From an uncultured bacterium (GTDB taxonomy: Bacteria > Bacteroidota > Bacteroidia > Bacteroidales > Bacteroidaceae), in assembly GCA_905215345.1 (NCBI GenBank), contig CAJMPR010000002.1, positions 248,001 through 312,000 of the forward strand: 64,000 nucleotides of DNA, written 5' to 3'. The translations under genes and the position numbers were made by a program. Positions 34,005-42,938 of this stretch are shown here, in pieces; position 1 is the first letter of the stretch, and the number at the start of each line of letters is the position of its first letter. A model generated the notes under the pieces. That model was not told the DNA's origin. It searched no databases and worked only from the letters and a program-made list of their open reading frames with translations.

Positions 34005-37000
34005 TTATGCGTTTTGGCCGTGGCAATTCTTGTACTTCTTACCGCTTCCGCAAGGACAAGGATCATTACGTCCCACTGTCTTCTCAACACGGATAGGTTC
34101 ACGTTTCACTTGCTCACGTGTATCCTGCTGGGCTGCAGCCTGCTGGTTCGGATCGTTTAAATCCTGCTTTTGTTCACGATACTTGCTTAAATCCTGACGT
34201 TGTTCAGGTGCAGCCTGACGAACTTCCTGCGGTTCCTGTACAGGTATTTGTCCACGCATCAGGATGGAAACTGTCTGGTTGTTGATCTTGTCTACCATGG
34301 TATCGAACAAGTTTACAGACTCCAGTTTATAAATTAAGAGCGGATCTTTCTGTTCGTAGCTGGCATTCTGTACCGAATGTTTCAGATCGTCCAACTCACG
34401 CAGGTTCTCTTTCCATGCTTCGTCGATAACGTGCAGCAGAATTGATTTTTCGAATGATTTCACCACCTCTTTACACTGGCTGTCGTAAGCGCCTTTCAAG
34501 TTACAGGAGATATTGTACATACGTTTACCGTCTGTAATAGGAATCAAGATGTTTTCATACATGTGTCCCTGGTTTTCGTACACCTGCTTGATAACCGGAT
34601 AAGCGATTTGTGCCATATGTTCGGTCTTACGCTTGAAGAGTGTCATTGCGGCATCGAATGTTCTGTCAGCCAGCTTTTCTTTCTTCTCGTTACGGAATTC
34701 TTCTTCTGTGAACGGAGTTTCCATGGCGAGAGTTTGCAGCAAGTCCATTTTACAGTCTTCGTATGTGGGGGCTTCGATGGCATTGGCGCAACGGTCCCAA
34801 ATCATGTTTACGATATCCATACCGATACGTTCACCCATCAAGGCGTGGCGGCGTTTGGTATACACTACCGTACGTTGCTTGTTCATAACGTCATCATATT
34901 CCAACAAGCGCTTACGGATACCGAAGTTATTTTCTTCCACTTTCTTCTGGGCACGTTCGATAGATTTGGAAATCATGCCATGTTCAATCATTTCACCTTC
35001 CTTGAAGCCCAGTCTGTCCATCACACTGGCAATACGGTCAGAAGAGAACAAACGCATCAAGTCGTCTTCCAGTGAAACGAAAAATACGGACGAACCCGGG
35101 TCTCCCTGACGTCCGGCACGACCACGCAACTGGCGGTCTACACGGCGTGATTCATGACGTTCCGTACCGATGATGGCAAGACCGCCTGCGGCTTTTACTT
35201 CCGGACTCAGCTTGATGTCGGTACCACGACCTGCCATATTGGTAGCGATAGTCACCGCGCAACGTAGACCTGCAGTAGCTACGATATCTGCTTCTCTCTG
35301 GTGCAGTTTGGCATTTAATACGTTGTGCTCGATTTTACGCATGGTCAACATCTTGCTCAGCATTTCTGAGATTTCAACGGAGGTAGTACCTACCAGAACA
35401 GGGCGTCCGGCTTCTACCATTTTCTCAATCTCTTCGATAACTGCTTTATATTTTTCGCGCTTCGTTTTGTAAACGCGGTCATTCATATCGTTGCGGGCAA
35501 TAGGGCGGTTGGTCGGGATTACTACAACATCCAGTTTGTAGATGTCCCAAAGCTCGCCTGCTTCTGTTTCAGCAGTACCGGTCATACCGGATAGCTTATG
35601 ATACATGCGGAAGTAGTTCTGCAAAGTAATCGTAGCAAATGTCTGTGTGGCAGCTTCTACTTTCACGCCTTCCTTAGCTTCGATGGCCTGATGTAAACCG
35701 TCGGAATAACGGCGACCTTCCATGATACGTCCGGTTTGTTCATCTACAATCTTCACTTGACCTTCGATAACGACGTATTCGTCGTCTTTTTCGAACATGG
35801 TGTAAGCCTTCAATAGCTGATTGATAGTATGTACGCGCTCTGACTTGATAGCATAGTTTGTCATCAAAGCATCTTTCTTTTCAAGACGTTGCTCGTCTGT
35901 CAATTCTGTTTCATTTTCCAATGCAGAGAGTTGAGCGGTGATATCAGGCAATACGAAGAATGTGGGGTCTTCGGAGTTGCCGCTAATCAAGTCTACACCT
36001 TTATCAGTAAGGTCTACACTGTTCAGCTTTTCGTCAATAACGAAGAACAACGGGTCGGTAACCTCGTGCATACGCTTGTTGTTCTGCTCCATGTAGATTT
36101 CCTCGGTCTTCAGCATACCGGCTTTGATACCCTGTTCACTCAGGAATTTAATCAATGCTTTGTTCTTGGGCAAGCACTTATGGCTGCGGTATAAAGCAAG
36201 GAAACCTTCCTCCTGTTCTTTCTTATCGTTTGAAGCGATAAGACGTTTGGCGTCTGCAAGATATTGTGTAGCCAGTTTTTTCTGTGCTTCTACCAGACGT
36301 TCCACCTGCGGACGGAGTTGCTCGAAGAGCTGGTCGTCGCCTTTGGGAACCGGACCGGAGATAATCAACGGAGTACGGGCATCGTCAATCAATACCGAGT
36401 CGACCTCATCGACAATGGCATAGTTATGTTGACGCTGTACAAGATCTTTCGGGCTGATAGCCATATTGTCACGCAGGTAATCGAAGCCGAATTCATTGTT
36501 CGTACCGAATGTAATATCTGCCAGATAAGCCTGACGACGTGCATCGGAGTTGGGTTGATGTCTGTCGATACAGTCTACACTCAAACCATGGAACATGTAA
36601 AGCGGTCCCATCCATTCAGAGTCACGTTTTGCCAGATAGTCGTTTACGGTTACCACATGTACACCGTTTCCTGTCAAAGCGTTGAGGAATACCGGCAAGG
36701 TAGCTACCAAAGTCTTACCTTCACCGGTTGCCATTTCGGCAATTTTACCTTTGTGCAATACCACGCCACCGAATAACTGTACATCATAATGTATCATATT
36801 CCATGCAGTATCGTTACCACCGGCTATCCAGTGGTTCTGGTAGATAGCCTTGTCACCATCAATGCGCACGAAATCTTTTTCTGCTGCCAGGTGACGGTCG
36901 AATTCCGTAGCCGTTACTATAACTTCTTCGTTTTCAGAGAAACGTTTAGCAGTCTCCTTTACGATAGAGAAAGCAACGGGCAGTACGTCGTCCAATGCTT

Positions 37001-37301
37001 TTTCATAAATGTCCAGTATCTCCTTTTCTATCTTGTCGATTTGAGCGAAAACCTCTTCGCGTTCTTCCAGTTCGATGTTCTCAACGTTTGCTTTCAGTTC
37101 TTCCACTTTGGCACGTTGTTCGGTAGCAGAATTGCGGATGTACTCTTTCAGTTCTTCTGTTTTAGCACGCAGGGCATCATTGTCGAGTGCGGCTACAGCT
37201 GGATAGGCAGCTTTGATTTTATCTACCCACGGCTTAATTTCTTTCATGTCGCGGTTAGCTTTGTTGCCGAAAACCGAGCTTAAAAATTCATTGAATCCCA
37301 T
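34005..37301 (-). CDS. secA: Protein translocase ATPase SecA
   Basis: ATP-driven motor of Sec export. At 1098 residues it is longer than E. coli SecA (901), as is usual in Bacteroidetes, with inserted segments after the first nucleotide fold. Walker A is MATGEGKTLVATLP, the DEAD-like motif is IVDEVDSVLIDDARTPLIISGP, and the second fold has TIATNMAGRGTDIKL and GRAGRQGDPGSS. The C-terminal tail carries the SecB/zinc motif DPCPCGSGKKYKNCHG. It is transcribed alone from a nearby -7 box. Confidence 0.97.
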   Translation of the reverse strand: MGFNEFLSSVFGNKANRDMKEIKPWVDKIKAAYPAVAALDNDALRAKTEELKEYIRNSATEQRAKVEELKANVENIELEEREEVFAQIDKIEKEILDIYEKALDDVLPVAFSIVKETAKRFSENEEVIVTATEFDRHLAAEKDFVRIDGDKAIYQNHWIAGGNDTAWNMIHYDVQLFGGVVLHKGKIAEMATGEGKTLVATLPVFLNALTGNGVHVVTVNDYLAKRDSEWMGPLYMFHGLSVDCIDRHQPNSDARRQAYLADITFGTNNEFGFDYLRDNMAISPKDLVQRQHNYAIVDEVDSVLIDDARTPLIISGPVPKGDDQLFEQLRPQVERLVEAQKKLATQYLADAKRLIASNDKKEQEEGFLALYRSHKCLPKNKALIKFLSEQGIKAGMLKTEEIYMEQNNKRMHEVTDPLFFVIDEKLNSVDLTDKGVDLISGNSEDPTFFVLPDITAQLSALENETELTDEQRLEKKDALMTNYAIKSERVHTINQLLKAYTMFEKDDEYVVIEGQVKIVDEQTGRIMEGRRYSDGLHQAIEAKEGVKVEAATQTFATITLQNYFRMYHKLSGMTGTAETEAGELWDIYKLDVVVIPTNRPIARNDMNDRVYKTKREKYKAVIEEIEKMVEAGRPVLVGTTSVEISEMLSKMLTMRKIEHNVLNAKLHQREADIVATAGLRCAVTIATNMAGRGTDIKLSPEVKAAGGLAIIGTERHESRRVDRQLRGRAGRQGDPGSSVFFVSLEDDLMRLFSSDRIASVMDRLGFKEGEMIEHGMISKSIERAQKKVEENNFGIRKRLLEYDDVMNKQRTVVYTKRRHALMGERIGMDIVNMIWDRCANAIEAPTYEDCKMDLLQTLAMETPFTEEEFRNEKKEKLADRTFDAAMTLFKRKTEHMAQIAYPVIKQVYENQGHMYENILIPITDGKRMYNISCNLKGAYDSQCKEVVKSFEKSILLHVIDEAWKENLRELDDLKHSVQNASYEQKDPLLIYKLESVNLFDTMVDKINNQTVSILMRGQIPVQEPQEVRQAAPEQRQDLSKYREQKQDLNDPNQQAAAQQDTREQVKREPIRVEKTVGRNDPCPCGSGKKYKNCHGQNA

Positions 37302-37345
37302 TATTTATATGTATTATTTATTATTTACTAAGTTGATTGAATGTG

Positions 37346-37353
37346 CAAAGTTA
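37346..37353 (-). promoter_or_regulatory. -7 box of secA
   Basis: Minus-strand TAACTTTG, 44 bp before the ATG. Confidence 0.5.
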
Positions 37354-37505
37354 CTGATTTCTACACAGATTACACAGGTTTGCATTGATTATTTTATAGA
37401 AGCTTTACGTCTGGTTTCTCTCAGAAAGATAGGAAATGAGAGAATATCTCTGATAATATAGTTAAGAAGATTTCTCCCTTTGTATGACGTAAAGTAGCTT
37501 CAAAC

Positions 37506-37534
37506 CTACCCTCTCTTTGAGAGAGGGGTGGGGT
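37506..37534. repeat. C/G-rich hairpin, CCCTCTCT type
   Basis: CCCTCTCT (37509-37516) pairs with AGAGAGGG (37520-37527), then GTGGGGTG. It is similar in sequence to the larger repeat at 58340-58462. It lies after the 3' end of the alkaline-phosphatase-like gene. Confidence 0.6.
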
Positions 37535-37540
37535 GTTTTA

Positions 37541-39106
37541 TTAATCAAGCGGAGCAGCCGAACAGGCATTCGGGGCACGAATACGCATCGCACTTGAGAG
37601 AGTGGGGGCAATGCGATCTACACTAACAGGTATGCGGATTATTTCTGATTTTATTCCTCTGCCAAGAAGTATAAGCGGTGCAGGCACATCAGCGGCACGT
37701 ACCACACGGTTGTCGTTGCTGTTCTCTTGCATGATAGTCCAGCCCGGCAATATCTCCACCAGTAAATCACCGGAACGATGACGGTGGAAACCGTTGCGTA
37801 TGCGCTCTATCTGGGGAGACCAGGGGCCAAGGAGTAAGCGATAAGCTGAATATACTTTATCTACTCCACTGAATTGTACTAGAAATTCTGCTGATTTTTC
37901 CTGTATTTCGGCAAGATTTAGTTGCTTGTTCTCTATGAGTTTATGATTAAGATATATCTGTTGGTCATAGAATCCTTCTACATATTGTCCCTCGCCATAG
38001 GTAGCCATCAGGTACATATTCAGCAGGGTAGCGCAACGGTTCAGATAAAATTCTCCTCCCGGAATGCGGTAGATACCAATATCGGCGCCCTCAGGATCGG
38101 CATAACCGGTAGAAGTGATACATAGGAGTACATTTTGTAAACCTACTTTGCGTTCAAGCATGTCCAGCAAGTTGGCTATACTGTGGTCGAGGCGGGCATA
38201 CGTATCCTGCATCTCCATGGCGCATTCTTGTATACTGCGGTGATTATAGTTGCCTGCGTAATAAGTAATTGCCAGTAAGTCTGTAATCTCATCTTTGCCG
38301 ATGGTGCTTTTGTCCAGCAAATCTTCGGTAATACGATTCATTTCATCGTTGATGAGCGGACTGGTTATCAGTCTCCGATATTTATTATCTCTTTCAGTCT
38401 CAAACTTATATTTAAAAGGAGTAGTCCGCCATTCTGGCAGGAATGTATAACTTGCAATAGGGTGGAGAGGATTCCATTCCATTTCTTTGATACGGAAATC
38501 CGGTGATTGTCCGTCGTTGTATTGGCTCAGCCACCACGGATATTCACCGTAATAGGTTGTGCCGCACCACTTACCTGTTTTTTGATTGAGCCAGAAAGCG
38601 CCGTTTCCGGCATGTCCGGCAGAAAGGACAGCAGCATCGCGGAAGGGGGCGATGGCATATACCAACGCAGCGTTTTTGGTGGCTATTTTCAGCTCATCGG
38701 CAAAAGTCGAAGTTAGCAGTTGGGAAGGAGAACTGTTTTCATCGGTGTAGTTACCCATGAAAGCTTGATCGTCTACACAGTTTTTCGGGCGCAATGTTTT
38801 CGGGTCAAACCAGCGTTCGGCAATGATACCGTTCATAGATGGAGTGGTACCGGTGTAGATGGCTGCAATAGCCGAAGCACGGTCGCCCACGTTGAACGGG
38901 AATTCCGCCTGACGGAACACTTTGCCTTCCCGTAGCAACCGTTTAAATCCTTTTTCTCCATATAAGGATGAAAACGCCTCCATGTAATCCGTACGCAACT
39001 GATCGATGGTCAGAGTTACCACCAACTTAGGCGAAGGAGGTAACGGCTGGGCTTGCAGACCGCTGAATGTCAGTGCGAGTATGGAGGTTATCAGTCCTTT
39101 TTTCAT
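37541..39106 (-). CDS. Alkaline phosphatase superfamily protein, probably catalytically inactive
   Basis: 521 residues with a signal peptide (MKKGLITSILALTFSGLQAQ). The fold is recognisable: KLVVTLTIDQLRTDYMEAF, IYTGTTPSMNGIIAERWFD, AVLSAGHAGNGAFWL and the closing IAPTLSSAMRIRAPNACSAAP all align with PafA-type enzymes. The catalytic positions do not. The usual T-G-H-A-S region is replaced by SAIAA, the D-x-x-G-H pair by TYYAGN, the T-A-D-H pair by TSTGYA, and the last T-H-G by NDNR; only the first Asp (TIDQLR) stays. The frame is intact, so this looks like a conserved pseudoenzyme or a protein with altered chemistry. Alignment is from memory of the family. Confidence 0.75.
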   Translation of the reverse strand: MKKGLITSILALTFSGLQAQPLPPSPKLVVTLTIDQLRTDYMEAFSSLYGEKGFKRLLREGKVFRQAEFPFNVGDRASAIAAIYTGTTPSMNGIIAERWFDPKTLRPKNCVDDQAFMGNYTDENSSPSQLLTSTFADELKIATKNAALVYAIAPFRDAAVLSAGHAGNGAFWLNQKTGKWCGTTYYGEYPWWLSQYNDGQSPDFRIKEMEWNPLHPIASYTFLPEWRTTPFKYKFETERDNKYRRLITSPLINDEMNRITEDLLDKSTIGKDEITDLLAITYYAGNYNHRSIQECAMEMQDTYARLDHSIANLLDMLERKVGLQNVLLCITSTGYADPEGADIGIYRIPGGEFYLNRCATLLNMYLMATYGEGQYVEGFYDQQIYLNHKLIENKQLNLAEIQEKSAEFLVQFSGVDKVYSAYRLLLGPWSPQIERIRNGFHRHRSGDLLVEILPGWTIMQENSNDNRVVRAADVPAPLILLGRGIKSEIIRIPVSVDRIAPTLSSAMRIRAPNACSAAPLD

Positions 39107-39132
39107 TTTGTCTTTTTTTAGTTGACGAGATT

Positions 39133-40398
39133 TTAGTTGACAAGTTCATGAGAGAAAGAGTTCTTTTTGTCCCCTTGTTTCCTCGTTCCTTTGTTTCCTA
39201 AAATCAGGTTGCTTGCTGAACGTATTAGCAAACAGAGTGCCAAAGGTAATACTGCTAACGGAATTTTTTGTGGTATTACAACCCAAAGCAGTATAAAAAG
39301 TGTTAAAACAGCAAAGTTCGCCATCATATATCGGCTTCTTTGCTTCTTACGTACCTTGTTTAACATGCAGGGAAGGCAGAAAAGATGTAAAGGATGGAAC
39401 ACAAACAGCAGATAGTTGGGACTTACAGCCGGGTGTTGGGAAAACAAGGCGAGGAATGCTAAAATACACCCTGCCACTCCGGCGACAAAGAATAATACGA
39501 GATCGATACCCCAAAGTGTTTTTCCACGGCGCAGACCGTAAATTGTGGCGCCGCTTATAAGAATGAATAGCAATAAAGCACCTTGCATCGGGGTAAAACC
39601 TTCGGAAGGCTTTCCGACTTCACCGTCTCCCGTGATTATTATTTTTTCTTCCGTCAATACTAACGGACGAGCTTGTTTTCCCTTATCTATAATTTGGGCT
39701 TTATTGAAATATTCCTGTACGTAGAAAGGTACGAACATCATCAGTCTGCGGTCGATGGGTTTGTCGGCTTTGCTACCCATGCATAAATCCATTCCGAAGC
39801 GCGACCACGGATGTCTCTCGCTATATTTATGCAGTAAATCGCGAAAACTAACGCCTATATTTGTATCGGTCATATTATCAGCGTATTGCAGGTTTCCGTT
39901 AATAGCTTTTTCTATCAAGTCTCGTGGACGTGTAGCGCAGTTATCGTAAAAAAAGTTATAACGGTAAACGCGATTTTCCGGGCGATAATTTTCTTCCAAC
40001 AGAGTGATTAAACGCTCCTTTTCTTCAGGAGTGAAGTTTAATACTTGTTGCCAAACGTCCCGTTCCAGGTAGTTATACTCGGCAGCAAAACGTTCGTAAT
40101 CGGTGACGCCCAGTTGATAATCTGTTTCTCCCAAAGCAAAACGGAAGATAAAGTTGGGAGCGTTGAAGTTGAAGATGCCATAGTTGAATACAGCATCGAT
40201 GCCTCGCGTATAGTTCTCGTAACGGATAGCTGTATGCCCGAATAGTGAATAGATTTCTTCTCCGGAAGCGCACGTCAGCAGGCTGATACGGATGGAGTCG
40301 GGGGCGCTTTCTTTTTGCTTTTGCGTTTGGGCGGTAGCTACGGGAGCACAAAGAAAAAAGACAATGAAGTATAGATAAATAAACAAATTCCGTTTCAT
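39133..40398 (-). CDS. DUF4105 (Lnb-like) membrane protein
   Basis: 421 residues. A signal peptide (MKRNLFIYLYFIVFFLCAPVATAQ) leads into the DUF4105 domain (SLLTCASGEEIYSLFGHTAIRY, NFFYDNCATRPRDLIEKAI), a papain-like fold with Cys, His and Asn candidates visible in these stretches. The C-terminal 150 residues hold about four membrane spans (GALLLFILISGATIYGL; GIDLVLFFVAGVAGCILAFL; YLLFVFHPLHLFCLPC; FAVLTLFILLWVVI). ATG at 40398 is chosen over 40416 because it lies 5 bp behind a -7 box. Activity is unknown. Confidence 0.8.
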   Translation of the reverse strand: MKRNLFIYLYFIVFFLCAPVATAQTQKQKESAPDSIRISLLTCASGEEIYSLFGHTAIRYENYTRGIDAVFNYGIFNFNAPNFIFRFALGETDYQLGVTDYERFAAEYNYLERDVWQQVLNFTPEEKERLITLLEENYRPENRVYRYNFFYDNCATRPRDLIEKAINGNLQYADNMTDTNIGVSFRDLLHKYSERHPWSRFGMDLCMGSKADKPIDRRLMMFVPFYVQEYFNKAQIIDKGKQARPLVLTEEKIIITGDGEVGKPSEGFTPMQGALLLFILISGATIYGLRRGKTLWGIDLVLFFVAGVAGCILAFLALFSQHPAVSPNYLLFVFHPLHLFCLPCMLNKVRKKQRSRYMMANFAVLTLFILLWVVIPQKIPLAVLPLALCLLIRSASNLILGNKGTRKQGDKKNSFSHELVN

Positions 40399-40402
40399 GG
40401 CT

Positions 40403-40410
40403 GCAAACTT
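40403..40410 (-). promoter_or_regulatory. -7 box of the DUF4105 gene, leaderless arrangement
   Basis: Minus-strand TAAGTTTG ends 4 bp before the ATG at 40398, so the mRNA would begin at the start codon. Confidence 0.45.
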
Positions 40411-40467
40411 ACGCAAAAAAATAGTGATATTGTTCTGTGGAAGAAGATTTCTTATTCGATATAAAAA

Positions 40468-40560
40468 TGCCTATGGTGAAAATCTTGTTTGATGTACATC
40501 ATACGGAAATTGCACCATAGGCAAAAACTTTTTTCATACCTGTCAAAAATATCTATGACA
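40468..40560. repeat. Two adjacent inverted repeats in a 513-bp intergenic region
   Basis: TGCCTATGGTG (40468-40478) and CACCATAGGCA (40513-40523) are perfect complements, followed on the plus strand by AAAAACTTTTTT. Directly after comes TGTCA (40541-40545) with TGACA (40556-40560). The gap between the DUF4105 and coaX genes holds no ORF I can support. Confidence 0.7.
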
Positions 40561-40592
40561 AGTATCCGGGAAAACACATGCTACAATAATCT

Positions 40593-40660
40593 AAAAATCG
40601 CCGTTATTTAGTTATTATAGGAGGGGGTACCCTCCCCCTCTATAATAACGGCGATTTTTT
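40593..40660. terminator. Long bidirectional hairpin, terminator-like
   Basis: AAAAATCGCCGTTATT (40593-40608) is complementary to AATAACGGCGATTTTT (40644-40659). The inner part continues the stem (TTATTATAG, AGGGGG with CCCCCT, CTATAATAA) up to a tip at GGTACC. The 5' arm carries an extra TAGTTATT, a short duplication allowing two pairing registers. A and T runs flank both sides. It has no adjacent gene end; the nearest genes diverge from it. Confidence 0.7.
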
Positions 40661-40680
40661 AAAGAAAAAAAGAAAAGAAT

Positions 40681-40706
40681 ATGCGCGCGCTCCCGAATAC
40701 GCGCAT
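40681..40706. repeat. Short GC-rich inverted repeat
   Basis: ATGCGCG (40681-40687) and CGCGCAT (40700-40706) with a 12-nt loop. Fourth hairpin in the series starting at 40468. Confidence 0.6.
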
Positions 40707-40835
40707 GTACTACTATAACACGGAGCCTTTGTGAATAGCCGAATCTCTGTAAATATGATAAGAAAAGCTGAAAAACAGTGTAATTATTATTTGTGTGAAT
40801 TTATGTCTGCGTTAGTGTAATCACCCAGATAAACG

Positions 40836-40843
40836 TAAATTTG
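40836..40843 (+). promoter_or_regulatory. -7 box upstream of coaX
   Basis: TAAATTTG, 68 bp before the GTG start; the likely promoter of the coaX-OMP-TPR-lptC-CorC run. Confidence 0.5.
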
Positions 40844-40911
40844 CAGATGATAAAACATAGAACTGTTCAAAATAAACTCTACCTTTACAGCCCAAAAATA
40901 TTTGTAATACA

Positions 40912-41643
40912 GTGAACCTTATTATAGACATTGGAAATACGGTAGCGAAAATGGCGGCATTCGACGGTAGCTCACTCATTGAAGTGGTGTACGACTCTAA
41001 CCGGACGTTGGAGCATCTGCCTGACGTTTGCCGTAAATATTCATTCGAAAAGGCGATTGTGGCTACTGTTATCGACCTTGGCGAACCGGCGTTGGCGCAG
41101 ATAGCACGCCTGCCGTTCCCTGTTTTATGGCTGAATGAAAATACTCCGCTGCCGGTAGAGAATCTTTACGAGACTCCTAAGACGCTGGGTTACGACCGCA
41201 TGGCTGCGGCAGTGGGTGCCTATGAACAGTTTCCCGGAAAAGATATGCTGGTGATAGATGCCGGAACTTGTATCACTTATGAGTTTCTCGATGCTGCCGG
41301 GCGTTATCATGGTGGAAATATTTCTCCCGGCATGCAGATGCGTTTTAAGGCACTCCATGAGTTTACGGGAAGGCTCCCGGTAGTGTCCTGTGAAGGACGT
41401 CGCGTGCCAATGGGGAAAGATACGGATACCGCAATTCGTGAAGGAGTACTAAAAGGGATGGAATATGAAATTTCAGGTTACATTTGGGCTATGAAACATA
41501 AATATCCTGAACTTTTGGTTTTTTTAACGGGCGGTGATGATTTTTCTTTTGATACAAACTTAAAAAGTATCATCTTTGCAGACAGATTTTTAGTGTTGAA
41601 AGGATTAAATAGAATTTTAAACTATAATAATGATAGGATATAG
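40912..41643 (+). CDS. coaX: Type III pantothenate kinase
   Basis: Phosphorylates pantothenate for CoA synthesis. The 243-residue protein has the N-terminal phosphate motif LIIDIGNTVAKMAAF, the Bacteroidetes-type YDRMAAAVGAY, MLVIDAGTCITYEFLD and GGNISPGMQMRFKALHEFTGRLP, all typical of CoaX. The start is GTG (40912); there is no upstream ATG in frame. It overlaps the next gene by 14 bp. A second pantothenate kinase of type II is at 20920-21747. Confidence 0.92.
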   Translation: MNLIIDIGNTVAKMAAFDGSSLIEVVYDSNRTLEHLPDVCRKYSFEKAIVATVIDLGEPALAQIARLPFPVLWLNENTPLPVENLYETPKTLGYDRMAAAVGAYEQFPGKDMLVIDAGTCITYEFLDAAGRYHGGNISPGMQMRFKALHEFTGRLPVVSCEGRRVPMGKDTDTAIREGVLKGMEYEISGYIWAMKHKYPELLVFLTGGDDFSFDTNLKSIIFADRFLVLKGLNRILNYNNDRI

Positions 41644-42892
41644 ACAAACACTCTTGGTGTTTTTGCTACTAATGGTGTCCGGGGCGGTTGTCGCTCAAAA
41701 TAATACGAATTCTCCCTATACACGATACGGATACGGACAGTTAGCAGACCAAGGTTCAGGAAATAGCAAAGCCATGGGTGGTATTGCATACGGATTACGG
41801 GATAAGTTCCAGGTGAATTTCGCGAATCCGGCATCCTATACAGCGATTGATTCGCTTACGTTTATGTTCGATGGTGGCATATCCTTGCAAAACACGAATT
41901 TTAGTGACGGCAAGGTGAAGCAGAACGCTAAAAATTCAAGTTTTGACTACATTACTATGCAATTTCGTCTAGGCAAATGGGCTGCCATGAGTTTGGGGTT
42001 ATTGCCTTATTCGAATATTGGATATAGTATGGGTGAATATCGTGCTGATGCGGGGTATCCTGAGGGGTCAAGTACGGTGACATATTCAGGAGACGGAGGA
42101 TTGCATCAATTGTATCTGGGCGCAGGTTTTAAGATACTGAAAAATCTTTCTGTCGGTGCGAATGTTTCGTATCTTTGGGGAGATCTTTCACATGTGAGGG
42201 CTTTGCAATTCCCTAACAATTCGTCAGCTTTGCCGTTGACTACAACGACCGGTACGTCAATAACCAGTTATAAGCTTGATTTCGGTGCACAATATACACA
42301 TCAATTCGGAAAGAAGCATGCTATGACACTGGGTGCTGTTTTTTCACCGGGACATGACTTGAGCAATGATTCTTATGTTCAGGAAGTGTTGGGTAGTAAT
42401 GATACGGGTATGACTGTTGATACCAGAGATACGATTGCTACTTTCGGCACTCCGATGAGTTTTGGTGTGGGAGCGACTTATGTGTACGATGACCGTTTGA
42501 CGGTAGGAGCTGATTTCACTTTTCAGAAGTGGAGCTCGGTGACTTATATGAACAAGGTGGGTGCTTTCTGTAATCGTACGAAGATAGCGGTGGGTGCCGA
42601 GTATCTTCCGAATCCGATGGGAAGAAGTTATTTTGCGCATGTAAAATATCGCTTGGGAGCTTATTATTCCCAGCCTTATTATAAAATAGATGGTGAACGT
42701 GCTGCCAATGAATATGGGGTTACCGCAGGTTTCGGCCTTCCTATTCCGCGTACACGTTCCGTGTTGAGCCTCTCAGCGCAATATGTAAGAGTACAGGGGA
42801 CAAACCCCGCATTCTTGAACGAAAATACGTTACGTGTTTGTGTAGGGGTAACCTTCAATGAACGTTGGTTCTTCAAGCGGAAGGTTGATTGA
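41630..42892 (+). CDS. Outer-membrane beta-barrel protein
   Basis: 420 residues. A signal peptide (LLVFLLLMVSGAVVAQ) is followed by NSPYTRYGYGQLADQGSGNSKAMGGIAYGL and a series of amphipathic strands ending VGVTFNERWFFKRKVD. Repeated glycine-rich turns and aromatic girdle residues fit a FadL/OmpP1-like or related barrel, but no ligand is evident. Translation is coupled to coaX (14-bp overlap). It precedes a TPR protein and LptC, so it may be part of an envelope-assembly operon. Confidence 0.72.
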   Translation: MIGYRQTLLVFLLLMVSGAVVAQNNTNSPYTRYGYGQLADQGSGNSKAMGGIAYGLRDKFQVNFANPASYTAIDSLTFMFDGGISLQNTNFSDGKVKQNAKNSSFDYITMQFRLGKWAAMSLGLLPYSNIGYSMGEYRADAGYPEGSSTVTYSGDGGLHQLYLGAGFKILKNLSVGANVSYLWGDLSHVRALQFPNNSSALPLTTTTGTSITSYKLDFGAQYTHQFGKKHAMTLGAVFSPGHDLSNDSYVQEVLGSNDTGMTVDTRDTIATFGTPMSFGVGATYVYDDRLTVGADFTFQKWSSVTYMNKVGAFCNRTKIAVGAEYLPNPMGRSYFAHVKYRLGAYYSQPYYKIDGERAANEYGVTAGFGLPIPRTRSVLSLSAQYVRVQGTNPAFLNENTLRVCVGVTFNERWFFKRKVD

Positions 42893-42938
42893 TGTTGAAA
42901 AGATGAATAGACAATATAACAACTAAAATTTAGATACA

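Noticed and set aside
34563..37283. Several open frames antisense to secA
   Set aside because: They are all inside the secA coding region, with no ribosome sites or recognisable domains.
40399..40911. tRNA or rRNA in the large divergent gap
   Set aside because: The hairpins do not form a cloverleaf, there is no CCA or T-loop signature, and they are simple stems.
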